The notes: generated by a model not told the origin, from the sequence alone. DNA of 31,263 bases from JALZAH01 sp051000755 (GCA_051000755.1 JBPCNZ010000021.1:1-31263), one strand, 5' to 3'; counted from the first letter of the stretch, positions 8,057 to 16,306 are shown. Numbers and translations are program-made.

Positions 8057-8871
8057 TCAGATGCGCTCGACGACCAGATCGAAGGTGCACGAGCCGTCAT
8101 CCATGGGGGCGATGATCGAGTCCCGGACACCGAAGACGGCGTCGTTGCCCAACCACGGTGAGCCCTGGTCGAACACGTGGGTGACCAGCGGCCTGAAACC
8201 GGGGGCTCGGACCATCAGATGGATGTGGGCCGGTCGCCACGCACCCCGCCCGCGGCCCGGAGCATGGCCCCGACGGGACCGTCCTCGGGGATGGTGTAGT
8301 CAACCGGGCGCCCCGTGCGTATCTCGTAGCGTCCGTCGGCGAGGGATGTGAACACGCCCCGCAGGTTGCGCTTCTGGCCGTCTTCCTGGATGTCGTAGGA
8401 GCCGTTGGGCTGCACCTCCCACACGTCGATGGTGGCGTCCGGTACGGGCCGGCCGTCGAGGTCCCGCACGGTGCCGTGCAGGACGAGTGGTTCGCCTCCC
8501 GTGGACGGATCGTCGACGATCGAGTCGCCGAAGTCCCGTCCCTGGGCCCCGGGGACGTAGAACGGCCCGAGCACCGTCGGCTCCGTGGCCCCGGTCGCGG
8601 GCTGGTCGTTGACCATCTCGACCAGCATCGAGATGCCGAGCGTGTCGGACAGCAGGATGAACTCCTGGCGTTCGCGGTCACATTTCTGCCCGACGGCAGT
8701 CAGGAACTCGATCCCGGCCCGCCATTCCTCCCGGGTCAGGCCGACCTCCTCCACGAGGGCCGATACGTGGCGCACCACGGCTCGGAGGACCTCGGCCATC
8801 CGCGGATCCGCACCCGCGAACGTGGCACACACCTGGCGCTGGTGCTCGGCTGTGGTTGTGGGGGCGATCAT
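8057..8871 (-). pseudogene. intradiol ring-cleavage (hydroxyquinol/catechol 1,2-) dioxygenase, frameshifted
   Basis: Fe(III) intradiol dioxygenase that would open catechol- or hydroxyquinol-type rings. The ATG at 8871 is preferred over 8901 because AAGGAG lies 5 bases upstream. The first frame gives an N-terminal dioxygenase helical domain, VLGPFYVPGA, and tyrosine ligands Y159 (NGSYDIQ) and Y192 (VDYTIPEDGPVG), then leaves the family at residue 208 and stops after 218 aa. The other frame continues the family exactly: WRPAHIHLMVRAPGF, with the two His iron ligands, through to DLVVERI and TGA at 8057-8059. One base appears missing near 8247-8251 (GGC/GGGG). Restored length is 271 aa. As written, the product lacks both histidines and would be inactive. 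Error or mutation cannot be told apart. Confidence 0.88.
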
Positions 8872-8921
8872 GGGCTCTCCTTGGGTCGGCATGGGCGTCA
8901 CCGAACCATTAGTTTCTCATC

Positions 8922-9335
8922 GTGTCCGAGGGCGAGGGGTCCAGGGCCGACGCTCGGGGCCGCCGTTTTCCGGTCCGATCGTCGGTGTCGCGCTGGTCGC
9001 TGCTGCACAGCGTCATCGTGGTGGCTGCGCTGCTGCTGGCGTTGCTGATCGCCGCGTCGGCGGCCCTGATCAGCACGGGGGTGCATCTTCGCTCGGCCCA
9101 GAGCTACCAGACCGGGCACCTCGATGCCGCCCAGAACCAGACGGCGGTGCTCCTCGGCGACTTCGTCGATCAGGAAAGCGGGCTGCGCGGCTATCTCCTC
9201 GCCGGCCAGCACTTCGTCCTTGACCCCTACGAGCAGGCCGGCGACACCATTCCCACCACCGAAGCCCTGCTCCACGCCGCGGTCGCCTCCGTGCCCGGCG
9301 GGGCCGCCCACTTTGCCGCAATCACGGCCGCCTAG
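8922..9335 (+). pseudogene. CHASE3 sensor half of a split membrane phosphatase gene
   Basis: Encodes 137 aa: a basic cytoplasmic start, one membrane helix (about residues 28-50) and an extracytoplasmic CHASE3-like domain with QESGLRGYLLAG. It ends at a TAG (9333-9335). The same frame stays open straight on into a second membrane helix, HAMP and phosphatase domains, so the two halves are one gene with a single in-frame stop. The GTG start has no Shine-Dalgarno; TAGTTT at 8910-8915 sits 7 bases before it, which would allow a leaderless transcript. It is divergent from the dioxygenase operon, with 50 bases between the starts. Confidence 0.8.
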
Positions 9336-10367
9336 GCCCACATCGTCAACCTGCAGGACCGGCTCGAGCTCCTCCTCATCGCCACCCTGGCCGTCTTCGC
9401 CACGGGCCTGGTGATCGTGGTGCTCACCACCGTGATCCGGGTCATCTGGCCGTTGCGGGCCCTGACCGCTTCCGCCCGGGCCGTGGCCGACGGCGAGCTC
9501 CGGGCCGAGGTCCCGGTCTCCGGCCCCCAGGAGTTCCGGGCCCTGGGCGCCGATGTGGGTGCCATGCGCTACCGGCTCCTCGAGGAGATCAACCGGGCTC
9601 GCCTGGCGGCCGAGGCCCTGCGCCACGACGGGCCCACCGTTGCCGCCCTCCACGAAGCCCTGGCCCCACGCCACGATCAGGTCCCCGGTGTCATCGCCGT
9701 CGGGCGCCTGGACCCGGCGGAGGGCGTCCTGGCGGGCGACTGGTACGACCTCATCCGCATCGGCGACTCCCTGGCCATGGTCATCGGTGACGTGTCCGGC
9801 CACGGACCCGCCAGCGCCGTGCTCGCCCTCGGTCTGCGGGCCGTCATCTCGACCGTGCTCACCGGCGGCGGCAGTCCCGGCGAGGCCCTGGCGGCCGCCG
9901 CCGCCAGCGTCGCCGACGAGACCCCGGAGCACTTCGCCACCGTCTTCGTGGCCGTCATCGACCCGGCCGCCGGGCGGCTGCGCTACGGCAACGCCGGGCA
10001 CCCGGCCGCCATCGTCCACCGGGCGGCCTCCCTCGACGGGGCCTGGACGGAGCTGGCACCGACCGGTCCGTTGCTCTCCCCGGTGGTCGCCCGGTGGAAC
10101 TGGTCCACCCAGACCCAGGCCTTCGAGGCGGGCGACGCCCTGTTGGCCTACACCGACGGCATCACCGAGGGACGCAACGCCACCAACGAGGAATACGGCA
10201 TCGAACGGCTCAAGCACGACGTCGACGCGACGCTGCCCCGTCTGCTCAACGACGCCGTCAACCTGATCGCGGCCAACGTGAACCGCTTCGTGGGCGCATC
10301 CCAGTCCGATGACCGCACCCTTGTGTACTGCCTCCGGCCGCTCGGGTCCCAAGCCGCCCTCCGCTGA
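9336..10367 (+). pseudogene. HAMP plus SpoIIE/PP2C-type phosphatase half of the same split gene
   Basis: In frame with the preceding fragment after one TAG. It encodes a membrane helix (LLLIATLAVFATGLVIVVL), a HAMP-like linker (PLRALTASARAVADGELRAEV), and a PP2C/SpoIIE phosphatase domain with the metal-binding aspartates in AGDWYD, IGDVSGHG, YTDGITEG and SDDRTLV, all present. The whole gene would encode a 481-residue sensor phosphatase acting on a phosphorylated anti-anti-sigma or similar partner. A restart at the GTG at 9411 falls inside the membrane helix and would give a damaged membrane anchor but an intact catalytic domain. Readthrough, sequencing error (for example CAG read as TAG) and a true nonsense mutation are all possible. 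Confidence 0.82.
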
Positions 10368-10389
10368 CGCCGCCCGCCGAACGCCGGGC

Positions 10390-10461
10390 GTCAGGAGGCG
10401 GGGGGCGCCGACGGCGGCGGGCCCGACGGGTCAGGAGGCGGGGGCGCCGACGGCGGCGGGC
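10390..10461. repeat. tandem duplication of the 3' end of the type VII ATPase gene
   Basis: Two near-identical copies, 10390-10422 (33 bases) and 10430-10461 (32 bases), begin GTCAGGAGGCGGGG and repeat with a 40-base period. They differ by one G in a G run. The right copy encodes the C-terminal PAAVGAPAS and stop of the minus-strand ATPase; the left copy lies just beyond the stop and includes a second TGA. Confidence 0.75.
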
Positions 10462-13400
10462 ATGGCCACCTGGACCAGACCCAGGCCGCCGTCGCAGACG
10501 AGGAACCCCCGCCCCTGGCTCATCTCCATGTGCAACCGGGACGGCAGGCGGGCACCGAGCAGGTCACCGTCGAGATCGAGGTTGGGGCTGAGCAACAGGC
10601 CCGCTTTGGACCGCCGCACCGTCTGGGTCCAGTGGCCGTACTGGGTTCGCAGGACGTCGGCCCGGCCGGCGATGGCCACATGCACGTTGCTGCGGCCGGT
10701 GGAGATGAGCTGGGCGATGCGCCCATCGAGATCGTCGATTCCCTCGGCGTCGTCGATGAGGACCAGGGTCGGGCCCGACGCCACCAGGGCCGTGTCGAGC
10801 AGGGCGGGGATCTCGTCGGTGGTCGTGGCCAGATTGTCGATCAGGGGATGACCCCGCAGCGGTGAGCGCCGGCAGGCCACCCCGATGACCGTCGCCTGGG
10901 TGTCGGCCCGGCGCAGGGCGGCGGCCAGGGTCAGCAGGGCGGTGCTCTTGCCGGACCGGGCCGACCCGGCCATGGTGGCGTGCTCGTGCTCGTACAACAC
11001 GATCGACGCCGGGGCCAGGTCGCTGTCGGAGAGGGCGATGGGCAGGCGCCACTCGTCGTTGGTGATGGTGGCGCCCGGCAGGCCGGCCAGGCTGAGCTGG
11101 GTGGGCAGGGTCCCGATGGCCAGGGGCGGGCGGACCGGTGCCGGGGTCCGGGCCGCCACCTCCGCCACCTCGGCGGCCAGGTCGTCTCCGGGTGACCCCA
11201 CGTGCACCACCTGGGTCTTGGCCACCATCACGCCGCGCCCCGGCAGGAACGTCGGCAGGGACCGCTTGTTGATGGCGAACGTGCCGAAGTCGCTGAGATC
11301 AGCCAGGCGCATCACCAGCTTCTGGGGGGTGGCGGAGTTGATGGCGGCGGGGATGCCGCCCACCCGGCTGGCGGTGGCGGCCACATACAGGCCGGCGTCG
11401 GGTCCCTCGGTGAACAGCCGTGTCGTCTGGTCGACGATGTTCAACCCGAAGGCGTCGTCGTACTCGGCGCGGAACGCCTCGACGTTGTCGATCAGCAACA
11501 CGATGGTCGCCTCTGCCGCCAGGTCCGCCTTCGACAGCTGCCGCCGGCGCTGCAGCTCGGCCCGGAGGGTGCGGATCAGGCGGATCTGGCGTTCGCGGTC
11601 GGTAGCGGGGACCACGGCCCCGCAATGGGGGAGACCGGCCAGGGCGTTGAGCCCGCCGGAACCGAAATCCAGGGCGTAAAGGTGGCCCTGGTCGGCGGTG
11701 CGGCTGGAGGCAAAGGCCATGGCCACGCTGGCCAGGGCGGTGGTCGTCCCGCTACCGACCACCCCGTAGATCAACAAGTTGCCCTGCGACAGGGTCCAGC
11801 CTGCCGGGTAGCGGGTCTGGGCGGCCGGGTCGTCGGCCAGGGCGAAGTAGATGGTCGTGGGGTCCGGCGCCGGCGGGAGCGAGTCGGCAAGGGGATGCAG
11901 GTCAGCCAGCTCGAAGTGGTCGGGCAACGGATCGGGCCACGGTTTGCGGGGTGGGGGCTGGCCGCTGGCCGTGAATGAGGCGCCGATGGCGCTCACCAGC
12001 TTGGTCAGGTCGTTGGCCTCCTCGCCCCTGCCCCCATCCTCCTCACCGGCCGAGGGCGCAGCGGTCGCCGCGGTCTCGGCAGCCTGGGCGGTCGATCGGG
12101 CCGGAGGGGCAGGCTTCGGGGTCTCCGCCCGGGGGACGGCCCCGAAGCGGAAACGGGCGATGTCGACGGCGACCGACGTGGCCCCCAACGTGTCGCCCGA
12201 CGCCAGCGCCGTCTGGATGGGCACGATCTCCGAGGACCCCACCCGGAAGAACCCCCGACCCTTCTGGCGGATGGCGGCGGCATCGGGGACGCCGACCACG
12301 TCCATGGAGTCCTGCTTGTCCTCCACCTGCAGCGAGATGCGCAGGCGGGTGTTGGTCCGGATCTCGGCGTTGACCGCGGTCGACGGCTTCTGGGTGGCCA
12401 GCAGCAGGTGCACCCCCAGCGAACGGCCCCGGGCGGTCAGGTCGGTCAGGGCGCCGATCTCCTCGGCCAGCTCGGTGGCCATGGCCGCGAACTCGTCGAT
12501 GATCACCACCAGGCGGGGCAACGACGGCGGGGCGGGGCTGCCGCCGTCGACCAGCCGGCGGCGCCGGTCGCGGAACTCGGCCAGGTCCTTGGCCCCCAGC
12601 TCGTCGAACACCCGCTCCCGGAACAGCAACTCGGCCCGCAGGCACTGCAGGGCCCGCCGGGCCAGGCTGACGTCGAGGTCGCTGGCCATGCCCACCACAT
12701 GGGCCATGTCGGCGAACTCCACGAACGTCGAGCCGCCCTTGAAGTCGAAGAGGCCGAAGGTCAGCTCGCTGGGCGGGTAGCTGGCGGCGAAAGCGGCCAC
12801 CAACGTCTTGAGCAGCTCGCTCTTGCCGGACCCGGTCGTGCCACCGATGAGGCCGTGGGGCCCGTGGCGGTCGAAGTCCAGCCAGAAGCGGCCGTTCGTG
12901 GCCGTGCCGATCGGCGCCCGCAGGTGAAATTCGCCGCCCTGTTCCTGCCACCGGGCGGCCACCGTCTCGGCGTCGGTGACGCCCAGGTCCAAGATGGTGG
13001 GCAGGGGTACCAGCTCGGGGAGGATGGAGCTGTCGAGCATGAGCTCAGGGTCCTCGTAGCGGGCGAGGGTCCGGGCGCACTCCCCGGCGATGGCATCGCT
13101 CAGACCGGCGGCGAGGAGCTCCTGGTTGCGCTGGCCCAGGCGGGGCTCGCTGAGGGTGGCGGCTCCCGTCTCGTCCACGGTGATGATGGAGGTGCACAGC
13201 GACGGGAGGCGGTCCGAGCTGGTGGCAATCACGATCCCGGCGCTCAGCCCGGCGTCACCCCGGAGCACGGCCCGAGCCGGGCTGGCCCGCCCGGCGAGCA
13301 GCTCCTCCCCGTCGACCACCAGCAGGGTCACGGGGCCTGGAAGGTCGCGCTCCCCCGGCCGGGGATCGGGCCTGGTGGCGATGAGGCCCTCGAGGAGGGT

Positions 13401-14810
13401 GGTGGCGTCGGATGCGGAACCGGCCAGCAGCCGGCGGTCGGAGGGGCCGGGGCGGTGATCACGGGCGTGGGGCAACCACTTGGCCCATTCCCACGCCGTG
13501 GCCGTCTCGGCGATGGCGGCGACGGCGATACGCAGGTCGGCGGGACCGTGGTGCACGGCGGCCTGGGTCAGCAGCGACCGGGCCACAGCCAGAGCACTGG
13601 TTCGGTCACCGACGATCCCGACCACGCCTCCGTTGGCCAGGTCGACCGCCATCGGGATGCTGATCAGCCGGCCATAGCGGGCGACCTTCTCGCCCACCTC
13701 GGAGGGCAACGGTTGGGTCGTGCCCCCCGTGCCGACGATCTCCGGTGCCCAGTCGGCGTCGCCGATGCCGGCCGAAAGGGCCCCGAAGTCCTGGTGGATG
13801 AGGCGCCGTTCCCACAGGTGACCGCTCGGGGCCGACCCCCGGCGGATGACTTCGGCCACATCGGGGGTCCTGATCCGCCGGCGGGTCCGTTCCGTGGCCT
13901 GGGCCGTGGACAGCATCTCCGAGAACCCCTCAAGCTCGGCGGCGTATCTGCGGTTGTCCCCCCGGAACGCCTTGGTGGAGCGGTGCTTGGACTCCCACCA
14001 GTTCCCGACGGCCATGATCGGCGACAGCGCCGCGAAGGCGATGTAGGCGATGTTCTTCAGCACGACGACCATCACCACCCCCATCAGGGCCGGGGCGATG
14101 ATGGCGATGATGCTGAACGGGGCGGTGTGGGCCTTGTCCGGTTCCTTGGGGGCATTGAGGCGGGCCGGTTCGCCCATGGGGGCGTAGCGGGGCGGCCGGT
14201 TGAGGTTGATCACCCCGTTCTGGTTGACGTCGCGAAAGCGGTCCGTCCCGGTGAGGCGGTCATGGTCGACCGGCGGGCGCACCACCCAGGCCACCGCCCC
14301 GGTCTCCACCACCGACTCGGGGACCAGCAGGACCGGCTCGGTGACCGGGCGGCCGTCGACGTAGGTACCGCCCCGTGACCGGTCCGTCAGGCGCACCGAG
14401 CCATCCGCGCCCACGTCGATCACGCAGTGCTGGCGCGACACCGTCGCCTCGGCGAACACCACCGACGCCTCCCCGGCCCGGCCCACCAGGTGGCCGCCCA
14501 CCCCCAGCGGCGTCCGCTTGCCGGCGTTCAGACCGGCGACCACGCAGACCTCGACGGCCCCGGACATGGGAAGGGCGGGGGGCGCCGGACCGCCCGCGGT
14601 CACCTCCGCCCCCTCGTGGACACCGGCCTCGAGGAGGGCCAGGTCGCCGGGCGACCACAGACCGTCGACCACCAGGCCGGCGTCCCGATCGGGGCTGTCG
14701 GCGTCGGCCGCTCCCAGGGCCCGGGCCAGGTCGGCGACGGTGGCCAACGCCGGGTCGACCTTGACATCAACGTCGTTCCGGCCTTCGGGGCCGGCGATGA
14801 CGAACTTCAC
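10431..14810 (-). CDS. eccC: type VII secretion FtsK/SpoIIIE ATPase with FHA domain (EccC/EssC-like)
   Basis: A 1459-aa membrane ATPase expected to drive WXG100-protein export. The GTG at 14810 is chosen over 15038 because GGGAGG lies 7 bases upstream and the extra 76 residues would cross the divergent gene's start. Order of parts: a possible ubiquitin-like fold (1-72); FHA domain (about 85-160; GR at 110-111, SRQH 125-128, GTYV 148-151); two membrane helices (about 232-268); a degenerate nucleotide-binding-like region (394-440); then three FtsK-like modules. Module 1 is canonical (Walker A GGTTGSGKS 656-664, Walker B VVIIDEF). Module 2 has lost the Walker lysine (GSGTTT, 1019-1024) and has LLIDNVE. 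Module 3 has GSARSGKST 1282-1290. N-terminal FHA resembles Firmicutes EssC more than mycobacterial EccC. No other secretion component is in the window. Confidence 0.93.
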   Translation of the reverse strand: MKFVIAGPEGRNDVDVKVDPALATVADLARALGAADADSPDRDAGLVVDGLWSPGDLALLEAGVHEGAEVTAGGPAPPALPMSGAVEVCVVAGLNAGKRTPLGVGGHLVGRAGEASVVFAEATVSRQHCVIDVGADGSVRLTDRSRGGTYVDGRPVTEPVLLVPESVVETGAVAWVVRPPVDHDRLTGTDRFRDVNQNGVINLNRPPRYAPMGEPARLNAPKEPDKAHTAPFSIIAIIAPALMGVVMVVVLKNIAYIAFAALSPIMAVGNWWESKHRSTKAFRGDNRRYAAELEGFSEMLSTAQATERTRRRIRTPDVAEVIRRGSAPSGHLWERRLIHQDFGALSAGIGDADWAPEIVGTGGTTQPLPSEVGEKVARYGRLISIPMAVDLANGGVVGIVGDRTSALAVARSLLTQAAVHHGPADLRIAVAAIAETATAWEWAKWLPHARDHRPGPSDRRLLAGSASDATTLLEGLIATRPDPRPGERDLPGPVTLLVVDGEELLAGRASPARAVLRGDAGLSAGIVIATSSDRLPSLCTSIITVDETGAATLSEPRLGQRNQELLAAGLSDAIAGECARTLARYEDPELMLDSSILPELVPLPTILDLGVTDAETVAARWQEQGGEFHLRAPIGTATNGRFWLDFDRHGPHGLIGGTTGSGKSELLKTLVAAFAASYPPSELTFGLFDFKGGSTFVEFADMAHVVGMASDLDVSLARRALQCLRAELLFRERVFDELGAKDLAEFRDRRRRLVDGGSPAPPSLPRLVVIIDEFAAMATELAEEIGALTDLTARGRSLGVHLLLATQKPSTAVNAEIRTNTRLRISLQVEDKQDSMDVVGVPDAAAIRQKGRGFFRVGSSEIVPIQTALASGDTLGATSVAVDIARFRFGAVPRAETPKPAPPARSTAQAAETAATAAPSAGEEDGGRGEEANDLTKLVSAIGASFTASGQPPPRKPWPDPLPDHFELADLHPLADSLPPAPDPTTIYFALADDPAAQTRYPAGWTLSQGNLLIYGVVGSGTTTALASVAMAFASSRTADQGHLYALDFGSGGLNALAGLPHCGAVVPATDRERQIRLIRTLRAELQRRRQLSKADLAAEATIVLLIDNVEAFRAEYDDAFGLNIVDQTTRLFTEGPDAGLYVAATASRVGGIPAAINSATPQKLVMRLADLSDFGTFAINKRSLPTFLPGRGVMVAKTQVVHVGSPGDDLAAEVAEVAARTPAPVRPPLAIGTLPTQLSLAGLPGATITNDEWRLPIALSDSDLAPASIVLYEHEHATMAGSARSGKSTALLTLAAALRRADTQATVIGVACRRSPLRGHPLIDNLATTTDEIPALLDTALVASGPTLVLIDDAEGIDDLDGRIAQLISTGRSNVHVAIAGRADVLRTQYGHWTQTVRRSKAGLLLSPNLDLDGDLLGARLPSRLHMEMSQGRGFLVCDGGLGLVQVAMPAAVGAPAS

Positions 14811-15013
14811 CGCCCCGCCTCCCACCGGCCCGGTCGCGCCTGGTTCCGACAACACCTCATCGCCACATGCGAAGCGTACTGCCGCGCCACCCCCTCCCTC
14901 CGGTTGGTATTGCCCTCCCCAACGACGCAGCGCCACCTGACCGATACTCTCCTTTTCATACGAGCGCTCTCCTTGCCGGCGGGCGGACAACGACACAACA
15001 AAGGAGCAAGCAA

Positions 15014-15298
15014 ATGGCAGACAGGGTTCTCTCAACACCAGAGGCGAAGCAGGCCATCCATTTCATCCAGACCATCCTGAACGGTCAGTTCATCGGCTCG
15101 ATCCAGCAGCTCGAGACCCAGGGGCAGGCCCTCTCGGAACCCAACGTGTGGGACGGCAACCTGGCCCAGACGTTCCGGACCGACACCTGGCCGCAATGCT
15201 CGTCCGCGCTGAAGTCGGCCCACCAGCAGCTGATCCAGCTGCAGGGCGACCTGCAGAAGATCTCCCAGAACATCTTCGCCGCCGGCGGTAACGCCTGA
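15014..15298 (+). CDS. WXG100-family protein (ESAT-6-like)
   Basis: A 94-aa helical-hairpin protein with the central turn VWDG (Trp46-Asp-Gly48) between two amphipathic helices, the hallmark of WXG100 type VII substrates. The start ATG has AAGGAG at 15001-15006, 7 bases upstream; longer in-frame starts have no ribosome site. It is divergent from the FHA/FtsK ATPase gene 203 bases away, so the two are very likely functional partners. No C-terminal YxxxD/E export motif is visible (the end reads LQKISQNIFAAGGNA); either a partner carries the signal or this system recognises something else. A strong hairpin follows the stop. Confidence 0.93.
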   Translation: MADRVLSTPEAKQAIHFIQTILNGQFIGSIQQLETQGQALSEPNVWDGNLAQTFRTDTWPQCSSALKSAHQQLIQLQGDLQKISQNIFAAGGNA

Positions 15299-15330
15299 CC
15301 GTTCCGCCTGGTCCGGTCGTGCGTGCGGTG

Positions 15331-15357
15331 CAGAACCGGGGTGTCCCCCCGGTTCTG
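15331..15357 (+). terminator. hairpin terminator after the WXG100 gene
   Basis: A perfect 11-bp stem, CAGAACCGGGG (15331-15341) and CCCCGGTTCTG (15347-15357), with a 5-base loop, 33 bases after the stop codon. There is no T tract, common for hairpin terminators in GC-rich actinobacteria. Confidence 0.7.
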
Positions 15358-15416
15358 TCGCGTCCGGGCCGGGCCGGGGCCGGGAACTGGGACTGCCAAC
15401 GCGAGGCCAGAGCCGG

Positions 15417-15475
15417 CCGGCGGGACCGAGGCCGGCGGGGCCGAGACCGGCGGGGCCGAGACCGGCGGGGCCGAG
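15417..15475. repeat. 15-bp tandem repeat, three full copies plus a degenerate one
   Basis: The unit (G/A)CCGGCGGGGCCGAG is repeated at 15431-15445, 15446-15460 and 15461-15475, preceded by a shorter imperfect copy at 15417-15430. It lies in the 462-base gap between the WXG100 and Hsp20 genes. No real gene was found on either strand in this gap; apart from this repeat and the terminator hairpin, the gap holds an AT-richer stretch (about 15484-15600) with the inverted repeat AACCG-N7-CGGTT (15565-15581) and then the hsp20 promoter region. Confidence 0.75.
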
Positions 15476-15682
15476 GCGTCGAAATGAACCGAAAGTATCG
15501 ATTGCCAGCGGATCATGTGCCGTACGTACCGCCAGGCAGTACATCCGGTTCACGGACCTCCAGAAACCGATACAAACGGTTCAATTCGAAGGCCATCAGG
15601 TAGGCGGCCGCCGCCGAAGGGGCTCCGCAGGGTCCGCGGAGGTGCCCGCTATCGCCTTGAGATAAGAAATCTGAGTGAAAGG

Positions 15683-15736
15683 TCAACAAGTTTGCTGATG
15701 GCTTGATAGGGTGTGGGCGTTCCACAAGTTCCACAC
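15683..15736 (+). promoter_or_regulatory. hsp20 promoter region with repeats
   Basis: A plausible promoter is TCAACA (15683-15688), 18 bases, TAGGGT (15707-15712). Just downstream, GTGTGG (15711-15716) pairs with CCACAC (15731-15736), and GTTCCACA occurs as a direct repeat at 15719-15726 and 15728-15735 (9-base period). These could bind a heat-shock regulator. No HAIR element (CTTGAGT-N7-ACTCAAG) or CIRCE element was seen. Confidence 0.35.
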
Positions 15737-15760
15737 GTACACCTGCCGAGGAGGCCCCCC

Positions 15761-16291
15761 ATGCTGTTGCGCTTCGATCCCTTCCGTGACCTGACCCCTA
15801 CCTGGACCCGCCCGAACGCCCCGACGCTGCCTGTCGACGCTGTTCGCCACGGTGACGAGGTGGTGGTGACCGCCGACCTGCCGGGCGTCGACCCGGCCGA
15901 CGTGGACGTCACCGTGGACCGCCAGGTCCTCACCATCGCCGCCACCAGGCGTGCGTCGAGCCCGGCTGAAGGCACGCGGGTCCTCGCCACCGAGCGGTCC
16001 CGTGGCCGCATGACCCGGCGCTTCACCCTCGGCGACACCGTCGACGCCGGCGGGATCACCGCCGACCTCGTCCAGGGCGTGCTCACCGTGCGCCTGCCGG
16101 TGGCCGAGACGGCGAAGCCCCGGCGCATCGAGATCGGGGCCGCCGCCGGCGCCGGGAGCGACGCCGACAACGCCACGACCGCCGGGACCGCCGCTGGCGC
16201 CGGGACCGCCGCCGGCGCAGACGACGCCACGACCTCCACGACCGCCGAAGCGACCGAGGACGCCCCACAGGAGGTGGCGGCGGCAGCCTGA
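15761..16291 (+). CDS. Hsp20/alpha-crystallin family small heat shock protein
   Basis: A 176-aa ATP-independent chaperone that holds unfolding proteins. The alpha-crystallin domain spans about residues 24-118 (DAVRHGDEVVVTADLPGVDPADVDV through GVLTVRLP). The I-x-I oligomerisation motif follows as IEI at 123-125. GAGGAGG at 15748-15754 fixes the ATG at 15761. Unusual is a roughly 50-residue tail after the I-x-I motif made almost only of Ala, Gly, Thr, Asp and Glu, ending in EVAAAA; typical small Hsps end soon after I-x-I. The gene stands alone with its own promoter and terminator-like hairpin. Confidence 0.94.
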   Translation: MLLRFDPFRDLTPTWTRPNAPTLPVDAVRHGDEVVVTADLPGVDPADVDVTVDRQVLTIAATRRASSPAEGTRVLATERSRGRMTRRFTLGDTVDAGGITADLVQGVLTVRLPVAETAKPRRIEIGAAAGAGSDADNATTAGTAAGAGTAAGADDATTSTTAEATEDAPQEVAAAA

Positions 16292-16306
16292 GCGGGCCGG
16301 GCCGGG

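Noticed and set aside
12408..14378. 656-codon open frame on the plus strand, antisense to the type VII ATPase gene
   Set aside because: High GC leaves the opposite strand open; the translation is low-complexity Gly/Gln/Arg/His with no domain, while the minus-strand frame has clear ATPase motifs.
14811..15038. 76-residue N-terminal extension of the ATPase
   Set aside because: It would cross the WXG100 ribosome site and start; the GTG at 14810 has GGGAGG in good position.
15513..15734. 73-codon minus-strand frame containing MAFELNRLYRFLEVREPDVLP
   Set aside because: It looks somewhat protein-like, but there is no ribosome site, no family, and it overlaps the hsp20 promoter region.
15640..15760. 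HspR HAIR element upstream of hsp20
   Set aside because: CTTGAGA is present near 15656, but the required inverted partner ACTCAAG is absent at the right spacing.
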